64,000 bases of DNA from Carposina sasakii (lineage: Eukaryota; Arthropoda; Insecta; Lepidoptera; Carposinidae), in the NCBI GenBank assembly GCA_014607495.2, contig CP053154.1:11222001-11286000 (forward strand), written 5' to 3'. The number at the start of each line of letters is the position of its first letter. Position 1 is the first letter of the stretch. Under the pieces are notes generated by a model that was not told the origin of the DNA, made no database searches, and saw only the letters and a program-made list of their open reading frames with translations. Position numbers and translations under genes: made by a program. Shown one piece after another: positions 1 through 12,000 of the stretch.

Positions 1-183
1 ATATACATGAAATTAATCGAAATATTCAGTTGAATAATTCGATTAATTATGACCAACACTATTTTTTTATTACGATAAAGTGGCAACAATCCAAATGTCA
101 TTTTAGTCTACATAATTAAAAATCGAAGTATAGTTAATGATACCAATTTGTTTATTATGAGATTAAATTATAATGAATATTAC

Positions 184-3100
184 CCTCAACATGTATCCAG
201 ACATGTCCTCTCGAATATCCTCCTCCAGTGAACACACCACCGTCAATATCACATGCTCCACCGTGGACTCCACTGCAAAAACATAAATATAATGATAATG
301 TACATGCATCTCTTCTTTAATGTTGTATGCCATATTTCTTTTTGTGTATGTGCAATAAAGAATAAGAATGTACAGTCATGACCAATAATATGTATACACA
401 AATGTTCTAATGTCCTTGCGTTAAAGTTTACATACACATAAACAATGTTTACATCTCATTGCTCCGTACCTAGTATGTATATTGGGTAACAGTAGCCTCC
501 CATGCAAACCACAACTTAAAAACTTAGGCGAAATTCAGTAGATAATCGCTAAAAGGTGGTGGGTTGCGAGGAAATGTTGGCTTCTCGAGGCTAATGACAA
601 AGGTATGCGGGTATGCCGGGTAGTAAAGCAAATAAATAATCTCATTTACTTCAAGAGTATCACCCGACTGCGAAAAAATCTTACCCAGTGTCACTCTCAC
701 GACTAAGACCTTGCCAAAGAAATTTAAAAACATTCACTCGCAAAACATAACCCTCCTTCTGGCGCGATCGGCCGCCTGATTATACTGGGTGTAAAAAGAC
801 AACTTTGTTCTTATAATACCTCGTATTCTTTGTAACAACACGATTTTTTTTTCTATGGAAGCACCCCTGGGAAACCACGGGTTTCCAAAATATTAAGGTC
901 AAAAGTTACATTAATATTATAATTTTTTTACACAAATCCATCTGAAATCGGTTAGCAAACATTTTTTTCAAAGATACCATGTCAAAATGTTATAATGTAA
1001 GTTTTGTAGGTACATTTGTACTTTGCGCATTAAACGAATACATTGCTTGCAATAAAATGACAGTATTTTTTCATAATTTTTTTGTCGTTTCCCATGAGTT
1101 GGTTCCATAGAAGAAAATGATCGTAACCTTACAAAGAATAAAAGGTATTAAATAAACAACGTTGTCTTTTTACCTGTATAACTTGCTGTAGCCTTATGAC
1201 GTAGCCCTGGGGGAGGCCTACAGCCAGCAGTGGACTGCAATAGGCTGAAGACATGGCAGAACTTATCGTCGTCCCTCTCTTTTCCCAATTAACCTTCATC
1301 TTCTTTCGCGAACGATTCTCTTCCATTTCACCAACCCGCCTGCCCAGCGTGGTGACTATGAGCAAAACCCCCCTGTGGCAGTAGCCTTGTGGCGTGCCCT
1401 GGGGGAGGCCTCCGTCCAGCACTGGACTGTAGGCTGAAGACGAAAGACTCACCGTCGGAGGTGAAGGTGATGGGTTCATCAGAGTGTGCATGCTGCACCA
1501 CGACCTTGATGCTGGTGTTGGGAGGGTACCGTCCGCCCGAGCGCGCCGCGATCACGTGACCCGGGTTGGTTTGCTCGTCGGTGTATACGTGCGCTTCTGT
1601 CATACAAGAAAAAAATATTTAAAGCAATGAGAAATATTATTATAAACAAAACGTTCTAGATGAAAATCTTGAGGGTTAGCACGAACTTCACTCCGTACTG
1701 CTATCGACTCGAAAGCAAAATTTACAACATCTGACAATATGACGATAGGGTTATGACGGACTCTACAGATTATGCGTGATAGTCAGGCAAATACTGAAAT
1801 GCTGAACAAGTACCATAGTGTTGAGTTATACGACAGTATTATTAATCACAGGAAATGCATATTTAATTTGATTGTTCGTAATGTTAGTTTTCCGTGCTAA
1901 TACAGGCCGTAATATAAAACTTGAAGATAGAATTAATAAGCTTATGACTTTCACGTTCTTCACGTACTTCACGTGCTTAATCGTCATTATACAGGGTGTT
2001 TTTTTGTGGCCACCTTTAACGAAGGGTACGTATTCTATACATGAAATAAAGTAAGTTTATGCCAAAAAAAATGCAGAGAAAATTTTTTTTTTTTTTAATT
2101 TAAATTCCTTGATCGTGCGAAATTTATAGTGTCTAGTGTTTATGTTAGTTTTTTTATAGACAGATATTAATTATTTTTCCTGAAAAAATCCTGCTACGCG
2201 CGTCTATGTGCATTTATGCACGCAGTCTATTTACTCAACTTTGGACCCTAATATTTTGGAAACCAGACACTTCCCAGGTATGCTTTCATGGAGAAAAATG
2301 ATCGTGATGATGAGGAGATTCCGTAGTTTTCGGGAACGTTGACGACCAAAAATCACCCTGTATACCAAACGAAGATATTTATTTTATTTATACAATACTT
2401 ACTTCTTACATCAAGGACCATTCTCAAGAAAGCCTCGTGTTCATTATCATAACTTCTAGTTCTTGTCTTGACTATACAGTCGTACAGCTTATTCTGAAAG
2501 GTCATATAAAATCACATACTATGCCAGATACTATTCTATAACATATAGGCTAAAATTAATTGGCTTTAGTTAAGTATTAGACTGGATCTGTTACACATAC
2601 TATGCTGTATGTTCTTTAGATAAATAAATGGTTAGCAAAAAGTGTACAATATTAAAGTTAGTGTCAAATTCCTTGAGATTGCTATTGCATAATACGAATT
2701 TTACGAGCAATCCGCGAATATTCTATAGTAACTTCTGCTATCGCATTGCTTTTGCTAGTTAGGTAATATGGGGGCGGCAGTTACCAGCTATCTCTACTGA
2801 ATTGATAATCGTAAGAGTTTAATTAAAGATTGTATTAATTTTATTTGATTATCATTGCCATTTCAATTATCTATTGACCCGGTGGCTTAGTGGTTATAGC
2901 GACTGGCACGGTTTGCAGTGGTCGTGGGTTCGATTCCCACTCGGGTGAAGAAATTTTTCCATTTTCTTTATTAATAATTTTATAATTATTTATTTATTGA
3001 TTTATATTACTGGTAAGCCTTCTTAGGATAAAATATAAAACTACAAGCGAAATAGAAAAAAACATGTGTTATTACAAAATTACGCATATATTTTGGCATA

Positions 3101-6100
3101 ATGTATGGCTTATTTGTCAAATTTAGTCTAATTTATGCAAAATTTTACAATATTAAGTACACATAATATGTGTATTGTATATAATAACAAAGTATCATAT
3201 AAGTAATTCATTTACTTACAGTTGTAGGCCTTTTAGCAACGGCAGGTACACTAGGTATTGATTTAGGAGGCGGAGAGGGCATCATAGTGCTTTCTCGCTT
3301 GCTAATCGTTGCATAGACTGGAGTATCTCGCATCTCTGTCTCTCCATAGAGAAAGTCCAATGGGTCGTACTCTTCATACACACTACTTGAACATTCGCTA
3401 ACCACTGCATATTCTGTAATATGATCAAGAAAAATATATTATATGTGGTCTATATTGGCCTTATTTGCTATAGTAAATATTTTTAGCAAATTTTATTAAC
3501 AAAAACAATTTAAAAAAAAATAAATATAATGTTACTTAATGTTACAAGAAAATAAAAAAATTATAAAACGAAAAAGTAGAAAACAATAATTAATAAAACC
3601 CCAAAACTCATTCCAGTTACGTTACAACATAGCTGTGAAACCACAAAATAGAAAAGTACAGAACAACAGCAAAATAAGTAAATGTCATCTATCCATCTCT
3701 GTTACTCTCATACAAATATATGTTGCCATCGCGCTCAGATCTTTATGACTATGTCTTTCTGGTAATGCGATTAAAGTAGCAACCTTGTCACATGAGGCTA
3801 TGAGACAAAGCTACAAGATAGAAAGAGACAGTAAATAACAAAGATGGTAAAATGATAAAATGATGACGACTTTTAAATACCTAGGACACCTGGTCACGGA
3901 TGACCTACGTGATGATGCAGATGTTGAAAGGGAGCGTAGGGCGCTAGCGATTAGAGCAAACATGATAGCTCACAGGTTCAAACTGTGCACTGCACAAGTA
4001 AAAGTTACATTGTTTAGAGCGTTCTGTACATCAATGTACGCCTGTAACCTGTGGGCTACGTGTACGCAGAAATGTATGAGCGCCTTACGCGTCCAATATA
4101 ATAACTCGTTCAGGATGCTGTTGGGACTGCCGCGGGCCTATAGCGCGTCAGGTATGTTTGCGGACGCGCACGTGGATGGCTTCGCAGCCACACTACGCAA
4201 GCGCGCCGCCGCGGCGCTCTGCCGGCTGCGCGTCAGTTCCAACACCATCCTCGCGATGATAGCTGGCAGACTGGACAGTCGCTATACTCAGCACTGGACC
4301 AGGATGCATCTTAGTGTTTGTACTAACATAGTCATGTAAGTCATTTGTGTATTACTAACATTCTATGGATCACCGTTGTCTGAATTAAATGTATTTTATT
4401 TTATTTATTTTATTTAAAAGCCTTCTGTACTTGACTAGTCTGTGTTAAACCCTGTGATGTGTAAATGGTTATGTAATTTAGCACCAAACATAAATCTCCA
4501 AACGAAATTAGCCACTCGTTGAATTTTGAAAAATGTTTTTGAAATGATTTGTGCAAACATATAAGTATGGTATGACAAACTATGAAAATGATCTTTTGGT
4601 ACTGATATAGTACAATCAGTAAAAAACGCAGATAATATTCTTTCTACATACCAATCGCACTAATTATTAAAATGTTTCAACCAGTATTGTTTAACAAAAT
4701 TCCTATAAAATAATCAAAGTTTAATTTCGTTATTTGATGAGATAGAACTCACTTCGGGAATTCAGTAAAAGTCACATTAATTTGTGAGATACTTCTCTCA
4801 TTTTACACCTAAATGCTATAATAAAATTAAGTACTTATAGTATATGCAAATAACTAACAATGTTCAGTATTCCGATAGGGAAATCACGTATTTTAGAAGA
4901 TATGCAAAATCAAAGCCAAAACAATGCGATCGCAATAATTGTGAGTATGCGGAGCGAGTAAGACGACGCCACACATACGTCACCACTTACAATTTTGTTC
5001 GATCGATTTGCTTTTGCGAGAAACGTTGGCAGCCTACGGATATACCCCTTTAAGGTGGCCGCATAAGCGATATTGACAATACAGACTGTTTCGCTGACTC
5101 AAAACTCTTTTAGAATAGTATAGTTTTTTATATGAAGTCATTAACAGCTTATGCGGTCTTTTGAGCCCCCAATGAAGATGAGACACACAAACCACTCACC
5201 CGCGTTACTTTGTTCAGTTAGCAGCGGATCGAACGCCTCAAGCACACTGACTCTTACGCTACCTTGACCGGCGTGTCTCCCGCCGAAATCTATCAGGTTC
5301 ATCGATTTGGGAAGGCTGCCTAGTGTGTCGTTTGATTCGTTCGACTGTGAACAAATCATGGAATAGCATTTTTACACATACACGAACAAATAGGTAGGGC
5401 TATTACATTATTCAAGGGGCCGATAGCACCACTAAAACTAGATAATACAGATAGGGTACAAACAGATTATGAGTAAATAAATAAGAAGGTACATAAGTAG
5501 ACAGTTTAGAATAACTGTGCGTGAGAACGGATGTTTGTTACTCTTTTTGAATTTCAAATCATCGTCATCAAGTTTACTTAAAACTATGGACACGGTACAA
5601 AACAGACTAACGATAGGTACTCTATAGAAATCACATCTCATCAGTATGGAATGGACTCGGTTATGAAGCAAAAGAAAATTCAAAATCCTCTTACCTCAGA
5701 AGACTTCCTCAACTTGGTATCAACAGACTCCGTTTTGACGACAGTCCGCGAGTTTCCATTGTTATTCGTGACCGGCGAGTACTGAGGTTGGCTCAGTTGC
5801 GGGTACAGATTCGCCGGACGCGTTGGCCGAGCGATCATGTTGGTCGTGCTATAGTTATACGCCGGCGGCTGAGTTGGCGGCGGATAGCCAACGTATGGCG
5901 TGGGCGTGGCCATCCTAGTTTGCGCGTAAGGCACCGTTGGTGCGTACATTGGGCTTGGTGGTGCGTACGAGCCGTCAAGAGATGGCGGTATTGGAGTATA
6001 GTATGGGTAATTGGGCATATGTGATGGCATAGGGGAAGGCATGCCGTATGGAGCTGCGGGAGGGTAGGGAGGCATGTTATAGGGTGGGGGCGGAGGGGGC

Positions 6101-9100
6101 TGGTAGTAAGGATAGCCAGGGTACCCGGGCCTCTGGTTGTAGTTACTCATGATGACGGGAGAGCTCTCTGGTGTGGTCGCTGTAAGTTCCTCAGGTTGTT
6201 GACCTAATCTGAAAAGGAAAACATTGTTATGGTTATCCACCAAAATATTGAGCATTTATTTGGACCGCTGATGTAGATAGATATATAGTTTTTATATTTA
6301 TTAAACTTAAAATTAGTCCTATCTGTCATTTTCTCTCTCAGCCATTTATGTTAAGAACGAAGAGAGACAGACCTGACTAAGATTAGCTGCCGGAATCGAC
6401 CCTTTTATCTATTTAAAAAACCGCATCAAAATACGTATCGTAGTTAGATCTAAACATACATAGGGACAGATAGACAACGGGAAGCAACAATGTTTTATTA
6501 ATGTTGTCAAGGATGTTGTTTTGTTTTGTTTTGGATATACCACTTCCTGTACCTTACTATTCAAATGTGTATACGAAAATGCAGTAAATAGACAAACACA
6601 TTCATATTATATAATATTAATGTGAACTACTCACATCCATCCATTCATTCATTCATTCATTCATAATTATTTTACAGGGATCGAAGATTTTTATTTGATA
6701 CTTGGACTTAGACAGGTGACTTGCATGTAGGTACTTACAAGATAAAAGTGTTTACTACTTTACGTATCTCAGTAGCATTATATTTAATAACCAGCGAGTA
6801 TTATCAATGAACACGTCACACATGCACTGAACTAAACACAGATAACACTGAAGTCCAGGTGAAACTGTTAACTTTGAGAGAATAATAATTGTGATGTAAA
6901 CATTAGAGCCAAATCTAAGTGCGGGTGTAAACGTCGCTAGTGTCTACGCGGCAAGCAAATAAAACACACATATTTTTATAGTGTCCTCCTAGTTTCGTCG
7001 AAACGTTCTGCTGACATTGGATGTAAACAAACACAATGGCATACAGCCAAGTAGTACACATTTAATTTGTGTCTGTAAAATTAGTATATACAATTAATAA
7101 TTGCATAATATTATTCCGCGCGTCTGTACTAGGCCAAAATGGTTTAGTACATCTCTGTCATTTCATTTCGAAGGATCTACTCAGGGGGCGGATGATTCTT
7201 TAATATCAGGCCATATAAAGTTAATATGGAGCATGAGACTTGTAATACTTATTATGTGATTCGGCAAGATTTTTAGCACGCAAACTGAAATGGATAGTTT
7301 CACACACCAAATTACGCATTTAAGAAGTGTTTGCTGTACATATTTGCGGAAAACTACTTGTTATTCTTGATTCCAAGTAAGTAAAATGTCATCCAATATA
7401 TAGAACTTCGAATAAATCCTTGAGGTCCTATCAACCCCATACCAAATTTCTGACTATGGGATCTCACTTATAATCGTGCAGTTCTGTCTACCCCATTTCA
7501 CGCCCCCAACACAGCCGCGTCTATATGTCTATATACGTACGTATGTATTATTATAAGAATGTAAATCATCATCAGACAATGCTATAGATCAGTGGTTCCC
7601 AATTAGTGGTACACGTACCCCCACGGGTACACACGGTTGCATCAGGGGTACGCGGTGCGTACCTAAAAGAAAACCAAAAAACCAAAAAATATTTATACAC
7701 GTGCCTCCTCCTGCAATAGGGGTACGCGGGTTTGAGATCTTTCTTAGAGTGGTACGTAGAAAAAACTAATTGAGAACCACTGCTATATATAGATGTGTAT
7801 ATACTTGTATTGTATAGGTACGTACTTGTTAATGAATTCCTTCAGCGAAGCATGTGCATCATTCGGAGCCGACTTACTTGTCGGACTCGAAAACGAGATG
7901 AGGTCACTACTGTCGTCGGGGGATGGACTTACTCCAGTAGACCTGTAAGGTATTGTACAAAACTATGAGGAGGTATAATGTGTCTCTGTCTAACTAGAGT
8001 AATAAAACAAGGACAGATATTGGATAACATTAACTAATTAAGCTTCAAATGATTCGCAGCTTCTTAGAATATGTGCCTATTAGTGGTATTATGCGTGCAG
8101 CCTGTAGTAACTAATTGGTGTACTTCATGAACAAAACATGGTGCTTGCTCACTTTGAGGGTGGTTTTTGTTATCGCCAAAGAGAGTTTTAAATACTATTG
8201 TATATTGATTCGAATCTTGGTAGCTCATTTATTTCGGCCAGTGATTGCTAAACGTCAAAGAATCCGTGTTTCGTACTCTATCGCTTGGGAGTAGACTTAT
8301 AAAAGTACTAAGATTAAGATAACGCCAATTCACATTTTGCCAGTAACTATTATGAAATTGCTAACGGAGTTTACACAATAAGCCAGTCCATCGTCCTTTC
8401 AATTCGTCCAAAACCAGTATAGCTATTTACCTTGGTGCTTCACTGATAGACGGTCGACCCCGCAAGGGTTTCCGGGGCGGGGGTGGGAGCGCGGGGGGTG
8501 GTCCTTCGATGTCTTCTCGTCGCCGCGTGCTAACGCTCGCAACTGTCCGCACATTGTCTACAACACACCCATTATCATACTTCGCCGATAAACCGCGATA
8601 AATCGATAGATAACAAATCGGTAGATTTTGATGCGTGCAGCCCGAAATGTGGAGAAATTGTTATCTTTTTGTGTTGTTTGGGAGATAATAATAAAACTAT
8701 ACTTCGAATTGAAAATGTTGTTTCGATCAGCTGTTTGGAATGCCAACACATATTATTATAGCGAAAGTTTGTGTTAAATTATTTATTATACCTATAGATT
8801 TCCAATTACTGGACTGACATATATTAACACAAAATCTAAATGTCCGTGGATAGAAATCATTTTCCATGAAATGGTCGAGCCATGAAATGGTCGCATTTCC
8901 ATGCCAGTTAACTCATGGCCACCATGATATGGTTTGGGCAGATCGATGATTAAAAATCGTTTCTCGATATGGGCAACTAAACGCCCGATCATTTCATGAA
9001 GTGGTCAAGATTATTGATCATATCGTAAAATAGTTACATGAATCACCGGTAGAGGCGCTGCGCGCGTTTTTTATGTGTGAAGATGGCGGATTTTTCTTTT

Positions 9101-12000
9101 TAGGATAAAACAACATTAAAGAGAGTAGGGTGACTATGCAGAAGAAGTTCACGGATAGTGTGTTATATTGTATAATGTATATTAGACTTAATGGTGGTTT
9201 ATAATAATATTGTTAAACAAAAACCTTAGATTACGATAGGTTAGGTTAGGTTAGGTTAGACTATGACAAATGACGCACGAGCCGAGCGAGCGGAGCGAGC
9301 GTGCCCAGGCAGCGTCCGGCGATGTGCCAGATGCGAATCGCTTTTGTAAAGTCTTTTATGTTTTTAAATATTATATTGTGAAAATATCACTTTTAAATAA
9401 TAGCAAAAAAAATCATACCATCAACCTTATGGTATACTTATATATGGTGTAAGCTCTTACCACATTCGGATTTTATGGACATCCTGTTAATACGATTTGG
9501 CCAAATGTGGATGACAAAATCGTGAAATGTAGACGATTTAACGATCTGGTCAAATTGAATTGGCCACTTCATGAAATGCGACCACTTCATGAAATGCTCG
9601 ACCATTTCATGAAATGATCAATTTAACAATATGGCCACGACATAAACACCATTAATGTTACATAAACTATTATTTATCATAGTTTAACCAACTATTACTT
9701 TCTCATTATAATATAGGTACCATAGTAAACATAAGTTTCTGACAATATCAAATACAACAGTTTATCTGATGCACACAGTAATTAAAGAGGTCAACTGCAC
9801 TAAACAATGGCTCACAGAACCATGAAACTCATTGATAAATTAGGTAACTTGTATCTGTAACACTGACACACATTCATTTATCTCAGGACATTGTAATGTT
9901 TTAAAGTACATACCACATCAATGGGTGGGCTTTTGTGCTTATTTTGTCAAATATTTTGTTACTGTACTCAATGCATACTAATATTAGTGAACGTCAGAAT
10001 GACGGGTGTACATAAAAAAAAGTAATGATTCTATACACATGAAAGCAATGTTCTAGCAATGTGAGGAATGTGTGTAATATTTGAAGCAATGTGCTTTTAA
10101 AAATCTAGGGTTATTTCAGAAAGTTCTTATTCTTATTCTTTATTGTACACAAAACATAACAATCAATAGAAAGAAATTTACAAAAGGAATGCATACAAAG
10201 GCGTGCTTATCTCTGCAAGAGATTTCTTCCAGCATACCAGAAAGCAAAGTGATACCAAAAGTTATAGAGGTAATGATAAATGAAAGTTATTAAGCCGCCA
10301 GCCTGATATCAGAATGACGGGTGTAATTTAATACGAGCATATGACTTACTATCTACGTCCAAAAGCACAATCGGATGCGGTGAAAGGTTTGAAAGTAATT
10401 TTAATACAAAAAATTCGAAATTCCAATTGGTATATTTGAGCACATTGCTGGAACATTGTTATGATAATGTTTTCATCCTTAGATAGTAAGTAATATGCTC
10501 GTATTAAAATACACCCGTCATTCTAATATCAGGCTGGCGGCTCATTAACTTTCTGAAATAATTGTCATTTTTTAAGTCTTTTTTTATTTTAACATTGCTT
10601 TAAATTTTACGCACATTCCTCACATTGCTAGAACATTGCTTTCATGTGTATAGAATCACTATTTTTTTACGTACACCTGTCATTCTGATGTTCACTAATA
10701 TTAGATTATTTATTTTGTCTTTTTTTTTTTTCGATATACCTAGTTATAATGTACAGATAATCTCTGTTGAAAGTAAAAAAAATTAGTATAGGTTGTTGCA
10801 GATATTTAATTCATAACATTAAAATTAATTGAGTAGTGTAGATCTACATTATCAGGAACAACACTACACATCTGTTTGAGGACAATGACCCTATTTCCTT
10901 ACATACAGTGATAAGTTCTTCATTAAAATTTCACCATTTATTTTGTTTTAGTAACACTGTATTTACATTATGCTGTTTAACTTGTAAGAAATCTTTATGT
11001 TTAGCAAGAGGTTTGAGTAAATAAGGAGCAAATTTGTATTTAGTGGGGGAAGGAAGAAAACTTTACTTCAATGTAAAAAAATGTTATTTTCCCAGCTTCC
11101 GTTGAGCTATCACCTACATACATACTAATTGTATGAACTTGCCTTACGGCATAACATGGCAGAACTAACTCTAAAATAAGACCTTTATGTACTCTGTACT
11201 GTACCTATGTTGAACAAATAAATGATTTGTATTTGTAATATAGTACATTATTTGTTATTTATTACCTCAACATCATATCGCACCTTCGGTAGAACAACGG
11301 CACAATTGTCAAAAATTGCAAGAAGCAATTGTGCCCTTGTTCTACCGAAGGTGCGATATTCTCTATTTTCAATAAACTGACTCTTTCTTAATAATAAAAG
11401 CAAATGCTAGAAATGCATCTTTAACATTATTTCATTTATGAAAGCAGTTTGAAGTTATATTCATTCATTTTTTCCTTATCCTATTATACATATATTATGT
11501 GGTTTGGAGCAATATGGTTTCTTTCGAAAGTCTATTACCAAGGGTCTGGTGTTCATTTTATGGCCGGCTGTCTGACACCAACCCTCCTCGGCTAAATTAC
11601 AATTTTTTTTATTATTAATACTTATATGAAATTTAATATGCTATTATAATCTTAAGTTAGTAATTATAAATTATAGTCTTAGTAATATTAGGCTTTAATC
11701 TAGGTACATTTACATATTAATAGCTAAGTCATATTCATGAGTGCTATTATTTTACATGTACCTCCATAGATAGGGCTGTCCATTTGTTTTATCTGAACTA
11801 AAAATGATGTTGAGAAGCTGTAATATTAAAAACCGGCCTTGGATCGTCTCTTATCTAGCAAAACAAACAATGTTACGTTAATTACCTGCACTAGACAACT
11901 GCTTTTGCCTACGAAATTGGTCCAGGGCAAGACTTTCTAAACTCAAAGCCTGTGCCTTTTCCAGGTCAGCCTGGAACTGTAGATCGTAGTCGGACATCAT
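184..12000 (-). CDS. Pi3K68D: Class II phosphoinositide 3-kinase, N-terminal half (partial)
   Basis: Lipid kinase that phosphorylates phosphatidylinositol or PI4P at the 3 position on endosomal and plasma membranes. The exons I assign, in transcript order, are 12000-11886, 8557-8431, 7942-7826, 6208-5695, 5344-5200, 3413-3220, 2493-2403, 1596-1453 and 272-184. All joins are GT-AG and phase-consistent, giving 512 codons; the gene continues past the left edge. Visible parts are a UIM-like helix (residues about 14-28, DLEKAQALSLES), a clathrin-box-like LIDF (308-311), FDPLL (329-333), a proline/tyrosine-rich segment in the fourth exon, and the start of the PI3K Ras-binding domain from about residue 455 (TNPGHV, then PITFTSDVESTVEHVI, close to vertebrate PIK3C2). 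C2, kinase, PX and C-terminal C2 domains would lie outside the window. I chose the ATG at 12000 because it opens the conserved reading frame; ATG 11997 is also possible. The 5' UTR was not located. Class is secure; the symbol is the Drosophila name. Confidence 0.87.
781..1180. repeat. TIR element (mariner-like MITE), in Pi3K68D intron
   Basis: The ends are inverted copies: the left reads GTAAAAAGACAAC after TATACTGGGT, and the right reads GTTGTCTTTTTACCTGTATA. Both ends sit next to TA, as expected of TA-duplicating elements. Internal sequence is AT-rich with no transposase. Part of the interior (near 855-900) resembles the 369-bp element at 1992-2360. Confidence 0.45.
1190..1446 (-). repeat. 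Two RTE-type LINE 3'-tail fragments
   Basis: Two copies (about 1190-1252 and 1380-1441) of the sequence GGGGGAGGCCT followed by CCAGCA(G/C)TGGACTG and AGGCTGAAGAC. The same motif recurs at 29145-29205 and 35525-35600, the last followed by GATGAT repeats. This is the usual look of RTE-like LINE tails in moths. It abuts the Pi3K68D exon at 1453 but belongs to the flanking intron. Confidence 0.5.
1992..2360. repeat. 369-bp TIR element flanked by TA
   Basis: Begins CAGGGTG and ends CACCCTG, with TA on each side (1990-1991 and 2361-2362). It contains no coding sequence. The same family is at 24530-27018 (split by a LINE, opposite orientation) and as a fragment at 33405-33538. The TA target and short TIR suggest a mariner/Tc1-dependent MITE. 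Confidence 0.6.
2640..2785. repeat. Degraded fold-back MITE
   Basis: Shares GCTATCGCATTGCTTTTGCTAG and the following TTAGGTA run with the fold-back element at 13785-13985, and is related to the one at 44787-44905. The inverted arms carry GCAATAG-type motifs. No coding potential. Confidence 0.4.
2876..2960 (+). repeat. tRNA-headed SINE fragment
   Basis: The head contains a pol III A box (TGGCTTAGTGG, 2883-2893) and B box (GGTTCGATTCC, 2927-2937), like a tRNA gene. It occurs in four places in this window (also 14520, 59770 and 60115) with a shared AATTTTTTCC(A/C) continuation, so it is a SINE and not a working tRNA gene; acceptor-stem pairing is poor. Confidence 0.65.
3860..4339 (+). mobile_element. 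Non-LTR retrotransposon, C-terminal RT fragment
   Basis: An open frame of 159 residues starting within FKYLGHLVTDD and running through the region downstream of the reverse transcriptase core (ALAIRANMIAHRF, NNSFRMLLGLPR). The FxYLGxxVTDD motif is typical of the post-RT segment of RTE/Daphne-like non-LTR elements. The same family is present in worse shape at 46905-48943. The RT core and endonuclease are missing, so this is a dead 5'-truncated copy in a Pi3K68D intron. Confidence 0.7.
4340..5199. other. Pi3K68D intron sequence, no gene seen
   Basis: AT-rich sequence between a LINE fragment and the coding exon at 5200. A 69-codon open frame at 4844 has no start context, splice context or family resemblance, and I treat it as chance. 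Confidence 0.5.
7590..7782. mobile_element. Short hAT element with TSD
   Basis: Left end CAGTGGTTCCCAATTAG, right end inverted (AATTGAGAACCACTG), the classical hAT-type terminus. It is flanked by CTATAGAT (7582-7589) and CTATATAT (7783-7790), a 7-of-8 match that fits an aged 8-bp target duplication. Non-autonomous. A second copy of the family is at 41170-41568. Confidence 0.7.
8860..9630. repeat. Region with repeated palindrome TTTCATGAAA
   Basis: Two clusters of a short palindrome-based motif (TTTCATGAAATG next to GACCA or TGGTC) at about 8865-8905, 8988-9005 and 9570-9622, in both orientations, bracket about 560 bp. This could be the ends of a fold-back or otherwise unclassified non-autonomous element. 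I see no transposase. Confidence 0.35.
9237..9259 (+). repeat. Interstitial TTAGG telomere-type repeat
   Basis: About four and a half tandem copies of TTAGG, the insect telomere unit, inside the first coding intron of Pi3K68D. It is too short to be a telomere remnant with certainty and could be a microsatellite. Confidence 0.8.
9978..10704. mobile_element. Long fold-back (TIR) element with nested LINE piece
   Basis: The two halves are inverted copies over nearly 300 bp. The outer end reads CTAATATTAGTGAAC, then TCAGAATGACGGGTGTAC at the left and its complement at the right; inner matches (GCCGCCAGCCTGATAT, GATAGTAAGT) continue almost to the centre near 10400. The left arm is interrupted by the LINE fragment at 10126-10281. 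No coding sequence. Confidence 0.65.
10126..10281 (-). mobile_element. LINE 3'-end fragment inserted with 7-bp TSD
   Basis: Bounded by direct repeats GAAAGTT (10119-10125 and 10282-10288). The low-coordinate end is a (CTTATT)n tail followed by TTTATTGTACAC, the complement of the jockey-like LINE 3' end GTGTACAATAAAG. Related tails are at 36790-36895, 37655-37800 and 43997-44115. Confidence 0.65.
11275..11359. repeat. Near-perfect 34-bp hairpin
   Basis: Arms 11275-11308 and 11326-11359 are inverted copies with one mismatch around a 17-nt loop; the core reads CACCTTCGGTAGAACAA. It may be a minimal MITE or a transcribed hairpin. It lies in the first Pi3K68D coding intron. Confidence 0.7.

Noticed and set aside
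2876..2949. tRNA gene call
   Set aside because: A and B boxes are good, but stems are imperfect and the sequence is one of four dispersed copies with shared flanks, so it is a SINE head.
5788..6024. 78-codon plus-strand frame
   Set aside because: Antisense shadow of the proline/tyrosine-rich Pi3K68D exon 6208-5695.
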